DNA of 56,109 nt from an uncultured bacterium (lineage in GTDB: Bacteria; Cyanobacteriota; Vampirovibrionia; Gastranaerophilales; Gastranaerophilaceae), in the NCBI GenBank assembly GCA_902788575.1, contig CADAKY010000014.1, positions 1 through 56,109 of the forward strand. The letters are read 5' to 3'. This document shows, piece by piece, positions 16,879 through 24,524 of the stretch. Position 1 is the stretch's first letter, and every line of letters begins with the position of its first letter. The position numbers and the translations under genes are program-made. A model generated the notes under the pieces. That model was not told the origin of the DNA and made no database searches. It saw nothing but the letters and a program-made list of their open reading frames with translations.

Positions 16879-17250
16879 AGATAGATCTCCTTTCTCTCTT
16901 GCGATACGTACTTCAAATTTGCCACTCGTCCTTGAATGGCTCTATGTCTCTCTCTTTTTTACATGCTGAATTCAGGCTTATTTTGTGAAAAAGCCTTTTG
17001 TATCAATAACGACTGTGTACCCTTATTTGATACTTCCTTGTTTTGTGATTGGATTTTATGGGGCAGGATTTCCGTTTCCTGATTTAACCCATATATACTT
17101 CTTACAAATATAATATTGCATCAGTATGTAATAAATGTAAACATGTTTGTCAAGTTTTTTTACAAATCTTTACAATACAAAGATAAACAATTTTAAGGTT
17201 TGTAACAAATTTAAAGTTTTTTGTTACAAAAAGGCAATTTTTTTGAACAA
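16879..17250 (-). promoter_or_regulatory. Flagellin leader/promoter region
   Basis: This gap upstream of flagellin holds no gene on the minus strand. It includes a near-perfect hairpin at 17000-17033 (GTATCAATAA against TTATTTGATAC, one bulge), which could be part of a structured 5' leader. I looked for the sigma-28 flagellar consensus and did not find a good match, so the promoter position is left open. Confidence 0.35.
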
Positions 17251-17273
17251 AAATACTTTATATATATGTAAGA
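17251..17273 (+). promoter_or_regulatory. AAATACTTTATATATAT promoter-like element
   Basis: The core AAATACTTTATATATAT is followed by GTAAGA. A TTGTTACA box lies at 17221-17228 and a TTGTAACA box just upstream of it. The same arrangement is found at five other places in the window. It points toward a short transcript ending at 17419. Confidence 0.6.
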
Positions 17274-17419
17274 CAAAGTTAAGAAAAGGGAACAAACGAA
17301 AAGAGCAAAAGGAAGATTTATTCCGATGCACGCAAGAAAGATTTTTTTTATACTCTCTCTTAATATCCTCGTGTTTATTTAATGTTTGCCACAGTTTAGT
17401 GACAAACTTTTTTTTTATA
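17274..17419 (+). ncRNA. Candidate small RNA or tiny-peptide transcript
   Basis: The promoter-like element at 17251-17273 is followed about 110 bases later by a hairpin (GTTTG.CAC against GTG.CAAAC, one mismatch) and a run of nine T at about 17409-17417, which is a good intrinsic terminator. No normal gene lies between. The only open frame with a plausible ribosome site (GGAAGA) is an 18-codon peptide at 17326-17382, MHARKIFFILSLNILVFI, which is hydrophobic. The early transcript shares ACAAAGTTA with the candidate at 52025-52100. The unit ends at the 3' end of the convergent receiver gene. Confidence 0.5.
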
Positions 17420-17795
17420 ATAAAACTTGTTTATAAGCTTCTAATGATACTCTTGCGGCTGATTTTGGAATGCATTCGACTCCGAGATTATCCGCGATAT
17501 GCCGGATATTATAGGAAGCAGATATCATAACAATTTTTGTCTTATAGTAATTTGAAAGAGTTTTAATTTGTTCAACCAGCCATTCTCCCGCAAGTTTTGG
17601 CGCATAATCTTCTTCCATTTGCAGGTCAGTCAGGATTATGTCATAAGGTTCATTGTTGTTTTCTAAAACCTTATTGTATCCTTCAAGCGCTGATTCTGCG
17701 GTATCTACAATTATATTTTCGCCAAAAAGTTCATACATTACTGTAGAATTAAAATCTCTCCAGCCTTTCATATCATCTGTAACAAGAATTTTCAT
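17415..17795 (-). CDS. Stand-alone response regulator receiver protein
   Basis: A 126-residue receiver domain without any output domain, like CheY or Spo0F. The acidic pocket is Asp7-Asp8, the phospho-acceptor is Asp57 in DIILTDLQMEED, the switch Ser is in VMISAS, and the conserved Lys is in CIPKSA. It presumably works by protein-protein contact or as a phosphorelay step. It is the last gene of an operon with a sensor kinase, a Nudix hydrolase and AroH; its ATG overlaps the aroH stop by four bases, so translation is coupled. The kinase in the same operon is the obvious partner. Confidence 0.88.
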   Translation of the reverse strand: MKILVTDDMKGWRDFNSTVMYELFGENIIVDTAESALEGYNKVLENNNEPYDIILTDLQMEEDYAPKLAGEWLVEQIKTLSNYYKTKIVMISASYNIRHIADNLGVECIPKSAARVSLEAYKQVLL

Positions 17796-18142
17796 TTTCT
17801 AAGTCCTGCTGCTCCTTCTAAATATACAAATTCCGGTTCAAAAGTTTCGCTGCAGTTCACAACAATCAGCACTCTCAAACATTTTTTTAAGCTGTTCGGA
17901 ACATCAAGTTCGTGAAAGCACATCATGGGAACATCTTTCCATCTTAGGTTAATTCTTGCATATTTTGCAGGGAAATCCGCATTTAAATCACTGGTCAGAG
18001 TGAAAATTGCGTGTGAAATTGAATCAATCTCGATATTATTTCGGCTCATAATTTCTTTAATTAGTTTTATAGTCGCGCTTCCTATTGCTTCGGGAGTGTT
18101 TTCATCAACTGTAATAGCACCTCTTATTCCTCTTGTAATCAT
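17792..18142 (-). CDS. aroH: AroH-type chorismate mutase
   Basis: Converts chorismate to prephenate, the branch step toward phenylalanine and tyrosine. The 116-residue sequence matches the monofunctional trimeric Bacillus-type enzyme: RGIRGAITVDENT at the start, FTLTSDLNADFPAKYAR, and KKCLRVLIVVN, with the active-site Arg7 and Glu/Cys-region residues in place. It begins two bases after the Nudix stop and its stop overlaps the receiver gene. Sitting inside a two-component operon is unusual for this enzyme. Confidence 0.92.
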   Translation of the reverse strand: MITRGIRGAITVDENTPEAIGSATIKLIKEIMSRNNIEIDSISHAIFTLTSDLNADFPAKYARINLRWKDVPMMCFHELDVPNSLKKCLRVLIVVNCSETFEPEFVYLEGAAGLRK

Positions 18143-18144
18143 AT

Positions 18145-18690
18145 TTATATCTCCTCTTTCAGATAATATAATGCTGAAAGCATTTGGGCAGTCAGAAACA
18201 TGCCCTTATTCTCACATTCTTTCAGCCAGTTATCTATATCTGTTATTTTAATAAGTTTTCTATCAACGATAACTCCGCCGTCATCTACAGGTTCTGCAGA
18301 AATTTTGTATTCATTGATTTTAGCTGTCGCAATAAGGTATGTTTCCGATACGCATCCTGCAGAGCTTGCAACATGGCGGTTTTTAATTTTTATTTCGTCA
18401 GCATTTAGCCCTGCTTCTTCTAAAAGTTCTGTTCTTATTGCATCTTCAATCGTTTCACCTTCTCTGACATCTCCGACTAATCCTGCCGGAAGTCCTACCG
18501 TATAGACTTTACCGAATTCTGCCTGAATTGGCGGTCTTTCTTCTATTAAAAATAATATATATTCTTTATTAATTACCGGTAAAATTACTACAACATCAGT
18601 AACATTCGGACGATGCGCATAAACCCAGTCATTACCGGATTTTGATTTAGTGCTTTTTAACTGTAAGTATTTTGTATCATATAAAATCAT
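18145..18690 (-). CDS. Nudix hydrolase, ADP-ribose pyrophosphatase-like
   Basis: Cleaves nucleoside diphosphates linked to another moiety, most likely ADP-sugars. The Nudix box occupies GDVREGETIEDAIRTELLEE with the following AGL; the two catalytic Glu of ELLEEAG are present, but the usual Arg before the first Glu is a Thr. A conserved GLPAGLVG segment precedes the box, as in ADP-ribose pyrophosphatases. At 181 residues the size fits. It is directly adjacent to the kinase stop (no gap) and two bases before aroH. Substrate not provable from sequence. Confidence 0.85.
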   Translation of the reverse strand: MILYDTKYLQLKSTKSKSGNDWVYAHRPNVTDVVVILPVINKEYILFLIEERPPIQAEFGKVYTVGLPAGLVGDVREGETIEDAIRTELLEEAGLNADEIKIKNRHVASSAGCVSETYLIATAKINEYKISAEPVDDGGVIVDRKLIKITDIDNWLKECENKGMFLTAQMLSALYYLKEEI

Positions 18691-20037
18691 TTATTCACCA
18701 TAATATAACGTAGAATCTGAAGTCGCAGGAAGTTTAATGCAAAATTCCGTATATTCGCCTTCTTTGCTTTCAACCGTCAAATCACCTTCGTGCGCTTTCA
18801 TTATTTGAAGAGCCAAATATAAACCGAGTCCTGTGCCTATTTTGCGGAATTTTTTTGCCGCTGAATAATATTTGTTGAATATTTTGCCTATATCCGCTTC
18901 CGAAATTCCCGCGCCGTAATCTTTTACTTTAATTATAATATATTTCGGTATCTCGCCGATTCTTATTTCTATGGGAGAATTCGCTTCGCCGTATGAAATA
19001 GCATTTGAAATGAGATTTTTAATAACACGTTTTAATTGTATTTTATCTGCAAATACTCTGATATCGCGTTCGAGCAGAAAATTAAGGTTATTATGCGTTT
19101 TATCTGCAATCGGGCGCATTTCATCAATTATTTCATTGATAAATCCTTTGAGAAGAATATTTTCTCTGTATAGCCTGATATTTGTTCCTTTGTACTTGTA
19201 TGTATCAAGTACAATCTGAACTAAATCCAAAAGCTCGCGATTTGAAGCCTGCATGTTTTTTAGTGCAATTTCCTGCTTTTCGGACACTTTACCGAATGTC
19301 TCATTTAAAAACAGTTCCAGCATGTTAGTTTCAGCGATTATTGGAACTTTCAGGTCATGTGTAAGAGTTGCAACAAAATCCTCTTTAAGATTTTCAAGTT
19401 CTCTCTGGTCTGTTACGTTTTTAAGAATAATAATAAATCTTTTTTTCTTATCTTCTAATTTCAATTCCATGCTGCTCGCTGTAAAATTTGAGGCTTTGTC
19501 GTTATTTATAACAACATCTGTATCATTAAGATTCTCGATTGATTCGTTATTCGGAATTGTAATATAATCGGCGGTAAAATGTCCCATTATCTGTTTTCCG
19601 TCAATATTAAACCATTCGCTTACTTTTGGTGTCACTCTTAAAATTTTGTGATTGCTGTCAATTATTAAAAGTCCGTCAGAAAGCGAATTGATAACAGCTT
19701 CCAGCATTCTGTTCTGGCGATTAAGTTCATTTTGATATTCATCAATCATTTTTTCTCTGTCATAAAGAGTTTCAATCATTCTGTTTAAACTGTCAGCCAG
19801 CGGTTCTGAATTCGGGAGTTCAACGTGTTCGACTTTTTTGGTAAGGTCGCCATATCTTACGGAATTAATTGTTTTTGTAATCAACCCCAGATAATCATTG
19901 ACTTTTGACCATTTTTTACCTGTTTGTCGTGCGGTGATAAAAAGAATTATCAGCATTATAAGTACAAAAATGTTCAGTACATTTATGTACAAAGCTCCGT
20001 TTTCCAGAAATTTTTCATTTAAAAATTCAATTATCAA
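18691..20037 (-). CDS. Sensor histidine kinase with PAS domain
   Basis: A 448-residue membrane kinase. One membrane helix at about 17-36 is followed by a HAMP-like linker (40-95), a PAS domain (about 108-210) and the HisKA domain with phospho-His227 in LTHDLKVP. The ATPase domain has the N box (KNLISNAISYG), the G1 box (VKDYGAGIS) and the G2 box (GTGLGLYLAL). With a single helix and almost no extracellular part, the signal is probably sensed inside the cell or membrane by the PAS domain. The start is TTG, with AGGGAG eight bases upstream. First gene of a four-gene operon with Nudix, aroH and a receiver. Confidence 0.9.
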   Translation of the reverse strand: MIIEFLNEKFLENGALYINVLNIFVLIMLIILFITARQTGKKWSKVNDYLGLITKTINSVRYGDLTKKVEHVELPNSEPLADSLNRMIETLYDREKMIDEYQNELNRQNRMLEAVINSLSDGLLIIDSNHKILRVTPKVSEWFNIDGKQIMGHFTADYITIPNNESIENLNDTDVVINNDKASNFTASSMELKLEDKKKRFIIILKNVTDQRELENLKEDFVATLTHDLKVPIIAETNMLELFLNETFGKVSEKQEIALKNMQASNRELLDLVQIVLDTYKYKGTNIRLYRENILLKGFINEIIDEMRPIADKTHNNLNFLLERDIRVFADKIQLKRVIKNLISNAISYGEANSPIEIRIGEIPKYIIIKVKDYGAGISEADIGKIFNKYYSAAKKFRKIGTGLGLYLALQIMKAHEGDLTVESKEGEYTEFCIKLPATSDSTLYYGE

Positions 20038-20143
20038 TATACCTGCTCCCTGAAAATTTCACTAATTGTAAATATTATATTATACTATTTCCCATATAAA
20101 TATTTTTATGGTACAATTATACCAGAAATTAGGGTAAGTTTAA

Positions 20144-20908
20144 ATGAAAAAGATTTTTGATTTTATTATAGGAGCTTTCGGATGTTTTTATGCATCAGCA
20201 GTTTATGCTGCGGACAAGTTTGAAATATTGCCCGATTTACCGGAACCCTTGGCGACAGCTCAGGCTGCATCTGTAGCTAATACGGCATCTGATACTGCTG
20301 TAGTATCTCATACAATAGGTCAGGACCCGAATATATTGTCTGTTGTATTTTCTCTTATTTTTGTAATTTTATTGATTTATGCAACAGGTATAATATACAC
20401 AAAACTTAATAAAATGGGTATGAATACTTTTAAAAAACAAATGGGGGAAACCTCTTCTTCAAAAGTGTCTGTTGTTTCAACAACTCCGTTAGGCGGAAAT
20501 AAGACTCTGCATGTAGTAGAATTGGACGGAAAAAGAATGCTCTTAGGCGCTTCATCCTCTTCAATTCAGCTGCTGAAGGATTTGGGTTCTTCTGCTGTGC
20601 AAGAAATTGAAACAGGTGAGTATTCAAAAATTGAAATTACGAATATTCGAATTCCTAAAATCGAAATTCCGAAAATTGAATTTCCTAATATCGGTTTTAC
20701 AAAGACTTTTACCGGCTCGAAAAATAATGAAGATAAAGTTGAACAGGAAACTGACGATGAAACCGTGATTTCGGATATATATGAAGAAGGTTCTGACGGG
20801 ATTATTGATAAATTATTTCAGCAGGAAGAGCCGATAATTAATGAAGAGCCGGAAACTGAGCATAAAGTAGATCCTGATGAATATGTTTTGTATAAAAAAT
20901 ATCTTTAA
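20144..20908 (+). CDS. fliO: Flagellar biosynthetic protein FliO
   Basis: Assists assembly of the flagellar type III export gate (FliP). A signal-like N-terminus (to about residue 22) is followed by a short periplasmic stretch, a membrane helix at about 66-84 (LSVVFSLIFVILLIYATGII), and the cytosolic FliO domain with VSVVSTTPLGGNKTLHVVEL and KRMLLGASSSSIQLL. The tail is unusual: a Pro/Ile repeat (IRIPKIEIPKIEFPNIGF) and a long acidic end. Length is 254 residues, longer than many FliO. It is followed 15 bases later by neuB and begins a run of four closely spaced genes. Confidence 0.82.
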   Translation: MKKIFDFIIGAFGCFYASAVYAADKFEILPDLPEPLATAQAASVANTASDTAVVSHTIGQDPNILSVVFSLIFVILLIYATGIIYTKLNKMGMNTFKKQMGETSSSKVSVVSTTPLGGNKTLHVVELDGKRMLLGASSSSIQLLKDLGSSAVQEIETGEYSKIEITNIRIPKIEIPKIEFPNIGFTKTFTGSKNNEDKVEQETDDETVISDIYEEGSDGIIDKLFQQEEPIINEEPETEHKVDPDEYVLYKKYL

Positions 20909-20923
20909 TCAGAGGTGTGTGTA

Positions 20924-21796
20924 GTGTCAAAAGCAGTAAGAGTAGGAAATAAGATAATTGGAGACGGATATCCGTGTTTTATTATCGCAGAAATTGGTAT
21001 AAATCATAACGGTTCAGTAGAACTTGCAAAACAAATGATTGACATTGCGGTTACTACAGGATGTGATGCGGTTAAATTTCAAAAACGTACGGTAGATGTT
21101 GTTTATACAAAAGAAGAACTGGCAAAAGAGAGAAAAAGCGTTTTCGGAAACACTAACGGAGATCTTAAGCGCGGTTTGGAATTTGATAAAGAACAATATC
21201 AGGAAATTGACAAATATTGTAAAGAAAAAGGTATTATGTGGTTTGCATCGTGCTGGGATGAAGGTTCAGTTGATTTCATAGACCAATTTAACCCGCCCTG
21301 CTATAAAATAGCATCAGCTACACTTACTGATGATAATTTATTAAAATATACAAAGTCTAAAGGAAAACCTATTCTGTTGTCTACGGGAATGAGCACAATG
21401 GAAGAAATCAGGCATGCTGTTTCTATATTGGGAGAAGATAATCTTGTAATTTATCATTGCACATCAACTTACCCTACTGATGCAAATGAAGCGAATTTGA
21501 AGGTTATTAATACTCTTAAAAATGAATTTTCTTGTCCGGTAGGTTATTCAGGTCATGAAAGGGGGCTAACTCCTTCTATATTAGCAGTTGCAGTGGGTGC
21601 AAATTCTGTTGAAAGACATATAACTGTAGACCGGACAAACTGGGGGTCTGATCAGGCAGCAAGTCTTGAAATGGCAGGCTTGTACCACATGGTGCGTGAT
21701 ATTAGGCAAACTCCGGAGCTTATGGGTGATGGAATTAAAAGAGTTTATGACAGTGAAAAACCAATCATTGATAAATTGAGAAGAGTGAAAGGATAA
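20924..21796 (+). CDS. neuB: NeuB-family nonulosonate synthase lacking SAF domain
   Basis: Condenses phosphoenolpyruvate with an N-acylated hexosamine (or its 6-phosphate) to make a sialic-acid-like sugar. The TIM barrel carries FIIAEIGINHNG, DAVKFQKRT, KIASATLTDDNLL, LLSTGMSTMEEI, YHCTSTYPT and GYSGHERG, all typical. The protein ends at about 290 residues just after the SEKPIIDKLRRVKG segment, where most NeuB proteins continue with a SAF (antifreeze-like) domain. I choose the GTG at 20924 because AGAGGTG sits six bases before it; a GTG at 20915 is possible. It lies between fliO and a KdsC-like phosphatase. Confidence 0.85.
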   Translation: MSKAVRVGNKIIGDGYPCFIIAEIGINHNGSVELAKQMIDIAVTTGCDAVKFQKRTVDVVYTKEELAKERKSVFGNTNGDLKRGLEFDKEQYQEIDKYCKEKGIMWFASCWDEGSVDFIDQFNPPCYKIASATLTDDNLLKYTKSKGKPILLSTGMSTMEEIRHAVSILGEDNLVIYHCTSTYPTDANEANLKVINTLKNEFSCPVGYSGHERGLTPSILAVAVGANSVERHITVDRTNWGSDQAASLEMAGLYHMVRDIRQTPELMGDGIKRVYDSEKPIIDKLRRVKG

Positions 21797-21801
21797 TAAA
21801 A

Positions 21802-22296
21802 GTGGTATTACATTTACCTGATACTATAAAATACGTCATAACTGATTTTGACGGAATTATGACAGACAATTGCATATACATTGATGCAAAAGGTGAAATG
21901 TCCAGAAAACTCAATTTTAAAGATGTTATGGGCGTTTCGATGCTCACAAAAAACGGGTTTAAAATTGCAATTATTTCGGGTGAGAAAAATTCTGCAATTG
22001 AGCTTGTAAAGAAGACTTTTAATATAGAAGAAGTACATCAGCAGATTCGTATAAAAATTGATGTTATTAAAAACATTATTGAAAAATATAATCTTTCGGA
22101 AGAAGAATTTTTGTATATCGGTGATGACGTAAATGATTATGATTCTTTAATGTTTGCAAAATACCGTATAACAGTTCCGGATGCTGTTAAAAAGATTAAA
22201 GAAATCCCAAATATACAAATTACCGAAGCTCACAGCGGATGCGGAGCTTTTCGGGAAGTTGCGGATGTTTTGTTAGAAAATAAAATTAAAGGTTAG
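21802..22296 (+). CDS. KdsC-like HAD phosphatase
   Basis: A 164-residue cap-less HAD phosphatase. Motif I is DFDGIMTDN (nucleophile and acid Asp), motif II is ISGEKN, and the metal-binding motif IV is YIGDDVNDYDSL; the C-terminal HSGCGAFREVADV matches KdsC. KdsC removes phosphate from KDO-8-phosphate, and close relatives act on KDN- or Neu5Ac-9-phosphate. The start is GTG at 21802, with AAAGGA eight bases upstream, five bases after neuB. The pairing with a NeuB suggests it dephosphorylates that product. No kdsA or kdsB lies near, so a KDO role is less likely here. Confidence 0.82.
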   Translation: MVLHLPDTIKYVITDFDGIMTDNCIYIDAKGEMSRKLNFKDVMGVSMLTKNGFKIAIISGEKNSAIELVKKTFNIEEVHQQIRIKIDVIKNIIEKYNLSEEEFLYIGDDVNDYDSLMFAKYRITVPDAVKKIKEIPNIQITEAHSGCGAFREVADVLLENKIKG

Positions 22297-22298
22297 TA

Positions 22299-24005
22299 AT
22301 GAGCAATATTGTTGATTTTGATGATTATTTTAATAAGAGTTTGGATATAAGAAATTTCAATGCCCCCAAAAATATCATTGCGATAGGGCAAATTAATCCG
22401 ATTTCAGGAGATTTTCAGTATAATGCTGAAAAAATATGCAGATATATAAAGCTGGCAATTTCTCTTGGAATAAAAACGATTATTTTCCCGTCAAATTCCT
22501 TGGGCGGTCATTTTATAGAGGATATTATCAAAAGACATCCGCAGGTTGAAAATGAATGCAAAAAATGGTTAAACGGGATTGCTGAAATTTCAGAAGGAAT
22601 AACAGTAATTTTAGGCTATATAAATAATAATATAGCTGTTATACGCGATAAAGAGCTTAAAGAAATATATACTGAGGCAAAGGATTTTTGTATAACAGAT
22701 GATAAAATTACAGGTTCAAAAATTGTTATAAACTTTGCACTGACTGAATCTAAAGGTGCAAATATATTGGATACGCACGACAAATTATCATGCGCGGCAA
22801 AAGAAAATAGCCTGCCTGTTATTTATGTTAATTCTGTCGGAGCAACGGATAATATTTCATACATAGGCTCAAGTGCTGTATTTGATAACAATGGAGAATT
22901 AATATACAGAGCAAAAGCTTTTGAAGAGCAGTTCTGTGTTATTGATACTGAAAAAAAAGGTATACTTCACAGACTTCCGGTAAACAGAAAAAATTCAGAG
23001 AAATTTTCGCTTGACTATGAATACGATTTAGAACGCACGTATTTGACAGTAAAACAGGGGATAAAAGATTATTTTGCAAAATGCGGGCTTAAAAGAGCTG
23101 TTTTGGGTTTATCAGGCGGGCTGGATTCTACAGTTTGTGCTGTATTGCTCGCAGATGCATTAGGTAAAGAAAACGTCTGCGGTATCTCAATGCCATCTGA
23201 AATTACCAGCCGTGAGAGTAAGTCTGATGCTAAACAACTTGCAGAAAATCTCGGAATTACGTTTAAAGAAGCTCCGATTAAACAAATGGTAGATGTTACA
23301 TCGGAGTGTTTCGGTGATTTATTTAAAAAGCTTGAAAACAGTTTTGGCGGAAGGTATGAAGTCTCTTATACCCGTGATAATATTCAGGCTCGTTTGAGGG
23401 CAATGTACCTTTATGGTGTCAGTAATGAATTTGCTTCCTGTATTCCGATAGCGACCTCCGATAAATCCGAAGCATATATGGGTTATGCAACCATTAACGG
23501 CGATATGTCCGGAGGGTTTGCACCTATTGCCGATATTACAAAAACAAAACTGTTTGCGCTCGCAAGATGGCTGAATAAAAACAGAGAACAAAAAGATGTG
23601 ATTCCTGTTTCTGTTATAAATAAACGCCCCGGAGCGGAACTTGCTATAGATCCAAAAACGGGAAAGCCTTTGTGTGCGGAAGATGCTCTTATGCCGTATG
23701 AATTTCTGGATGAAATTATCTGGCGGGTTGAAAATTACGGTGAAAGCTATTATGAAATGCTAAATTCAGAATTTTTATACGAAAAAAATAATAGTGTTCC
23801 CGCGGAAGAAAAGAGAAATTGGCTTGATAAGTTTTTCAGGCGGATGTCTTCTGCTCTATATAAATGGACGATTCTTCCTCCATCTATAATTGTTGAACAA
23901 AACGGTATAAATTCATCAGAATATAATCAGCCCGTCACATCAGGCAGAATAAATTATAAATCGACTGTTCAGGATGAAATCAACCTATTTTGTAAAGAAA
24001 TATAA
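22299..24005 (+). CDS. nadE: NAD synthetase with degenerate glutaminase domain
   Basis: Forms NAD from deamido-NAD and ATP. The C-terminal synthetase half is well preserved: PP-loop SGGLDSTVCAVL, YTRDNIQARLRAM, and GYATINGDMSGGFAPI. The N-terminal half is a nitrilase-type glutaminase domain, but the catalytic Glu after FP is Ser65 (FPSNSLGG) and the Lys-containing loop (normally near RKxHLPNY) is absent, with about 50 residues missing. A Cys131 remains. This suggests use of free ammonia rather than glutamine. It is 568 residues and starts two bases after the phosphatase stop, ending the fliO-neuB-phosphatase-nadE run. Confidence 0.88.
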   Translation: MSNIVDFDDYFNKSLDIRNFNAPKNIIAIGQINPISGDFQYNAEKICRYIKLAISLGIKTIIFPSNSLGGHFIEDIIKRHPQVENECKKWLNGIAEISEGITVILGYINNNIAVIRDKELKEIYTEAKDFCITDDKITGSKIVINFALTESKGANILDTHDKLSCAAKENSLPVIYVNSVGATDNISYIGSSAVFDNNGELIYRAKAFEEQFCVIDTEKKGILHRLPVNRKNSEKFSLDYEYDLERTYLTVKQGIKDYFAKCGLKRAVLGLSGGLDSTVCAVLLADALGKENVCGISMPSEITSRESKSDAKQLAENLGITFKEAPIKQMVDVTSECFGDLFKKLENSFGGRYEVSYTRDNIQARLRAMYLYGVSNEFASCIPIATSDKSEAYMGYATINGDMSGGFAPIADITKTKLFALARWLNKNREQKDVIPVSVINKRPGAELAIDPKTGKPLCAEDALMPYEFLDEIIWRVENYGESYYEMLNSEFLYEKNNSVPAEEKRNWLDKFFRRMSSALYKWTILPPSIIVEQNGINSSEYNQPVTSGRINYKSTVQDEINLFCKEI

Positions 24006-24065
24006 ATAATTTTAGTGAATATTTTTATATTTGTCATAAAATAGATATTTGGAAAGGGATTAAGT

Positions 24066-24503
24066 ATGAATATCAACAAAATCACTCCAATATCTTATAA
24101 AGGCAAACTTATACGAACACAAACTTTTGATAAAGCTGTTGAAGCGGCAAAAACAGAAAAATTACCTCTGAGTATGAGATACTCATTTTATAATGCAATT
24201 GAATTACTGCACGATGATTTTGGAGTCAAATCTATTGAAATGAATAAGATTGGTACTCCGTCTAATCAGCTAAAAATTAATGCAATAAGTTCTGACGGTG
24301 TAAGTTTCCCATATTCTGTATCAATTGATGAAGCTGCAAATGAAGGTATAAGTGCAGTAAAAACTATTATAAATTTTATACGTGAATACTACGGGAAAAG
24401 AACATATCAATATGTTACTTTGTCCAGAAAATTTGATATTTCGCAAATTAATGAAAAAATTGACAGCGTATTAAAGCGTAATAAAAGTCGATATATGTTT
24501 TAG
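24066..24503 (+). CDS. Small unknown protein with N-terminal YKG motif
   Basis: A 145-residue basic protein beginning MNINKITPISYKGKLI, the same style of N-terminus as the proteins at 13343-13939 and 33889-34443. A helical part (FDKAVEAAKTEK...YSFYNAIELLHDDFG) is followed by beta strands and a helix ending in a Lys/Arg-rich tail. No signal peptide or known domain. A GGGATTAAGT stretch precedes the ATG. It stands alone between nadE and the SNF2 gene, which points the other way. Function unknown. Confidence 0.65.
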   Translation: MNINKITPISYKGKLIRTQTFDKAVEAAKTEKLPLSMRYSFYNAIELLHDDFGVKSIEMNKIGTPSNQLKINAISSDGVSFPYSVSIDEAANEGISAVKTIINFIREYYGKRTYQYVTLSRKFDISQINEKIDSVLKRNKSRYMF

Positions 24504-24524
24504 TATACCCTGCCGAGTCTTAAA

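Noticed and set aside
17147..17530. Long AT-rich open frame crossing the orphan unit 1
   Set aside because: It crosses the promoter-like element and the terminator and enters the receiver gene antisense; composition is non-coding.
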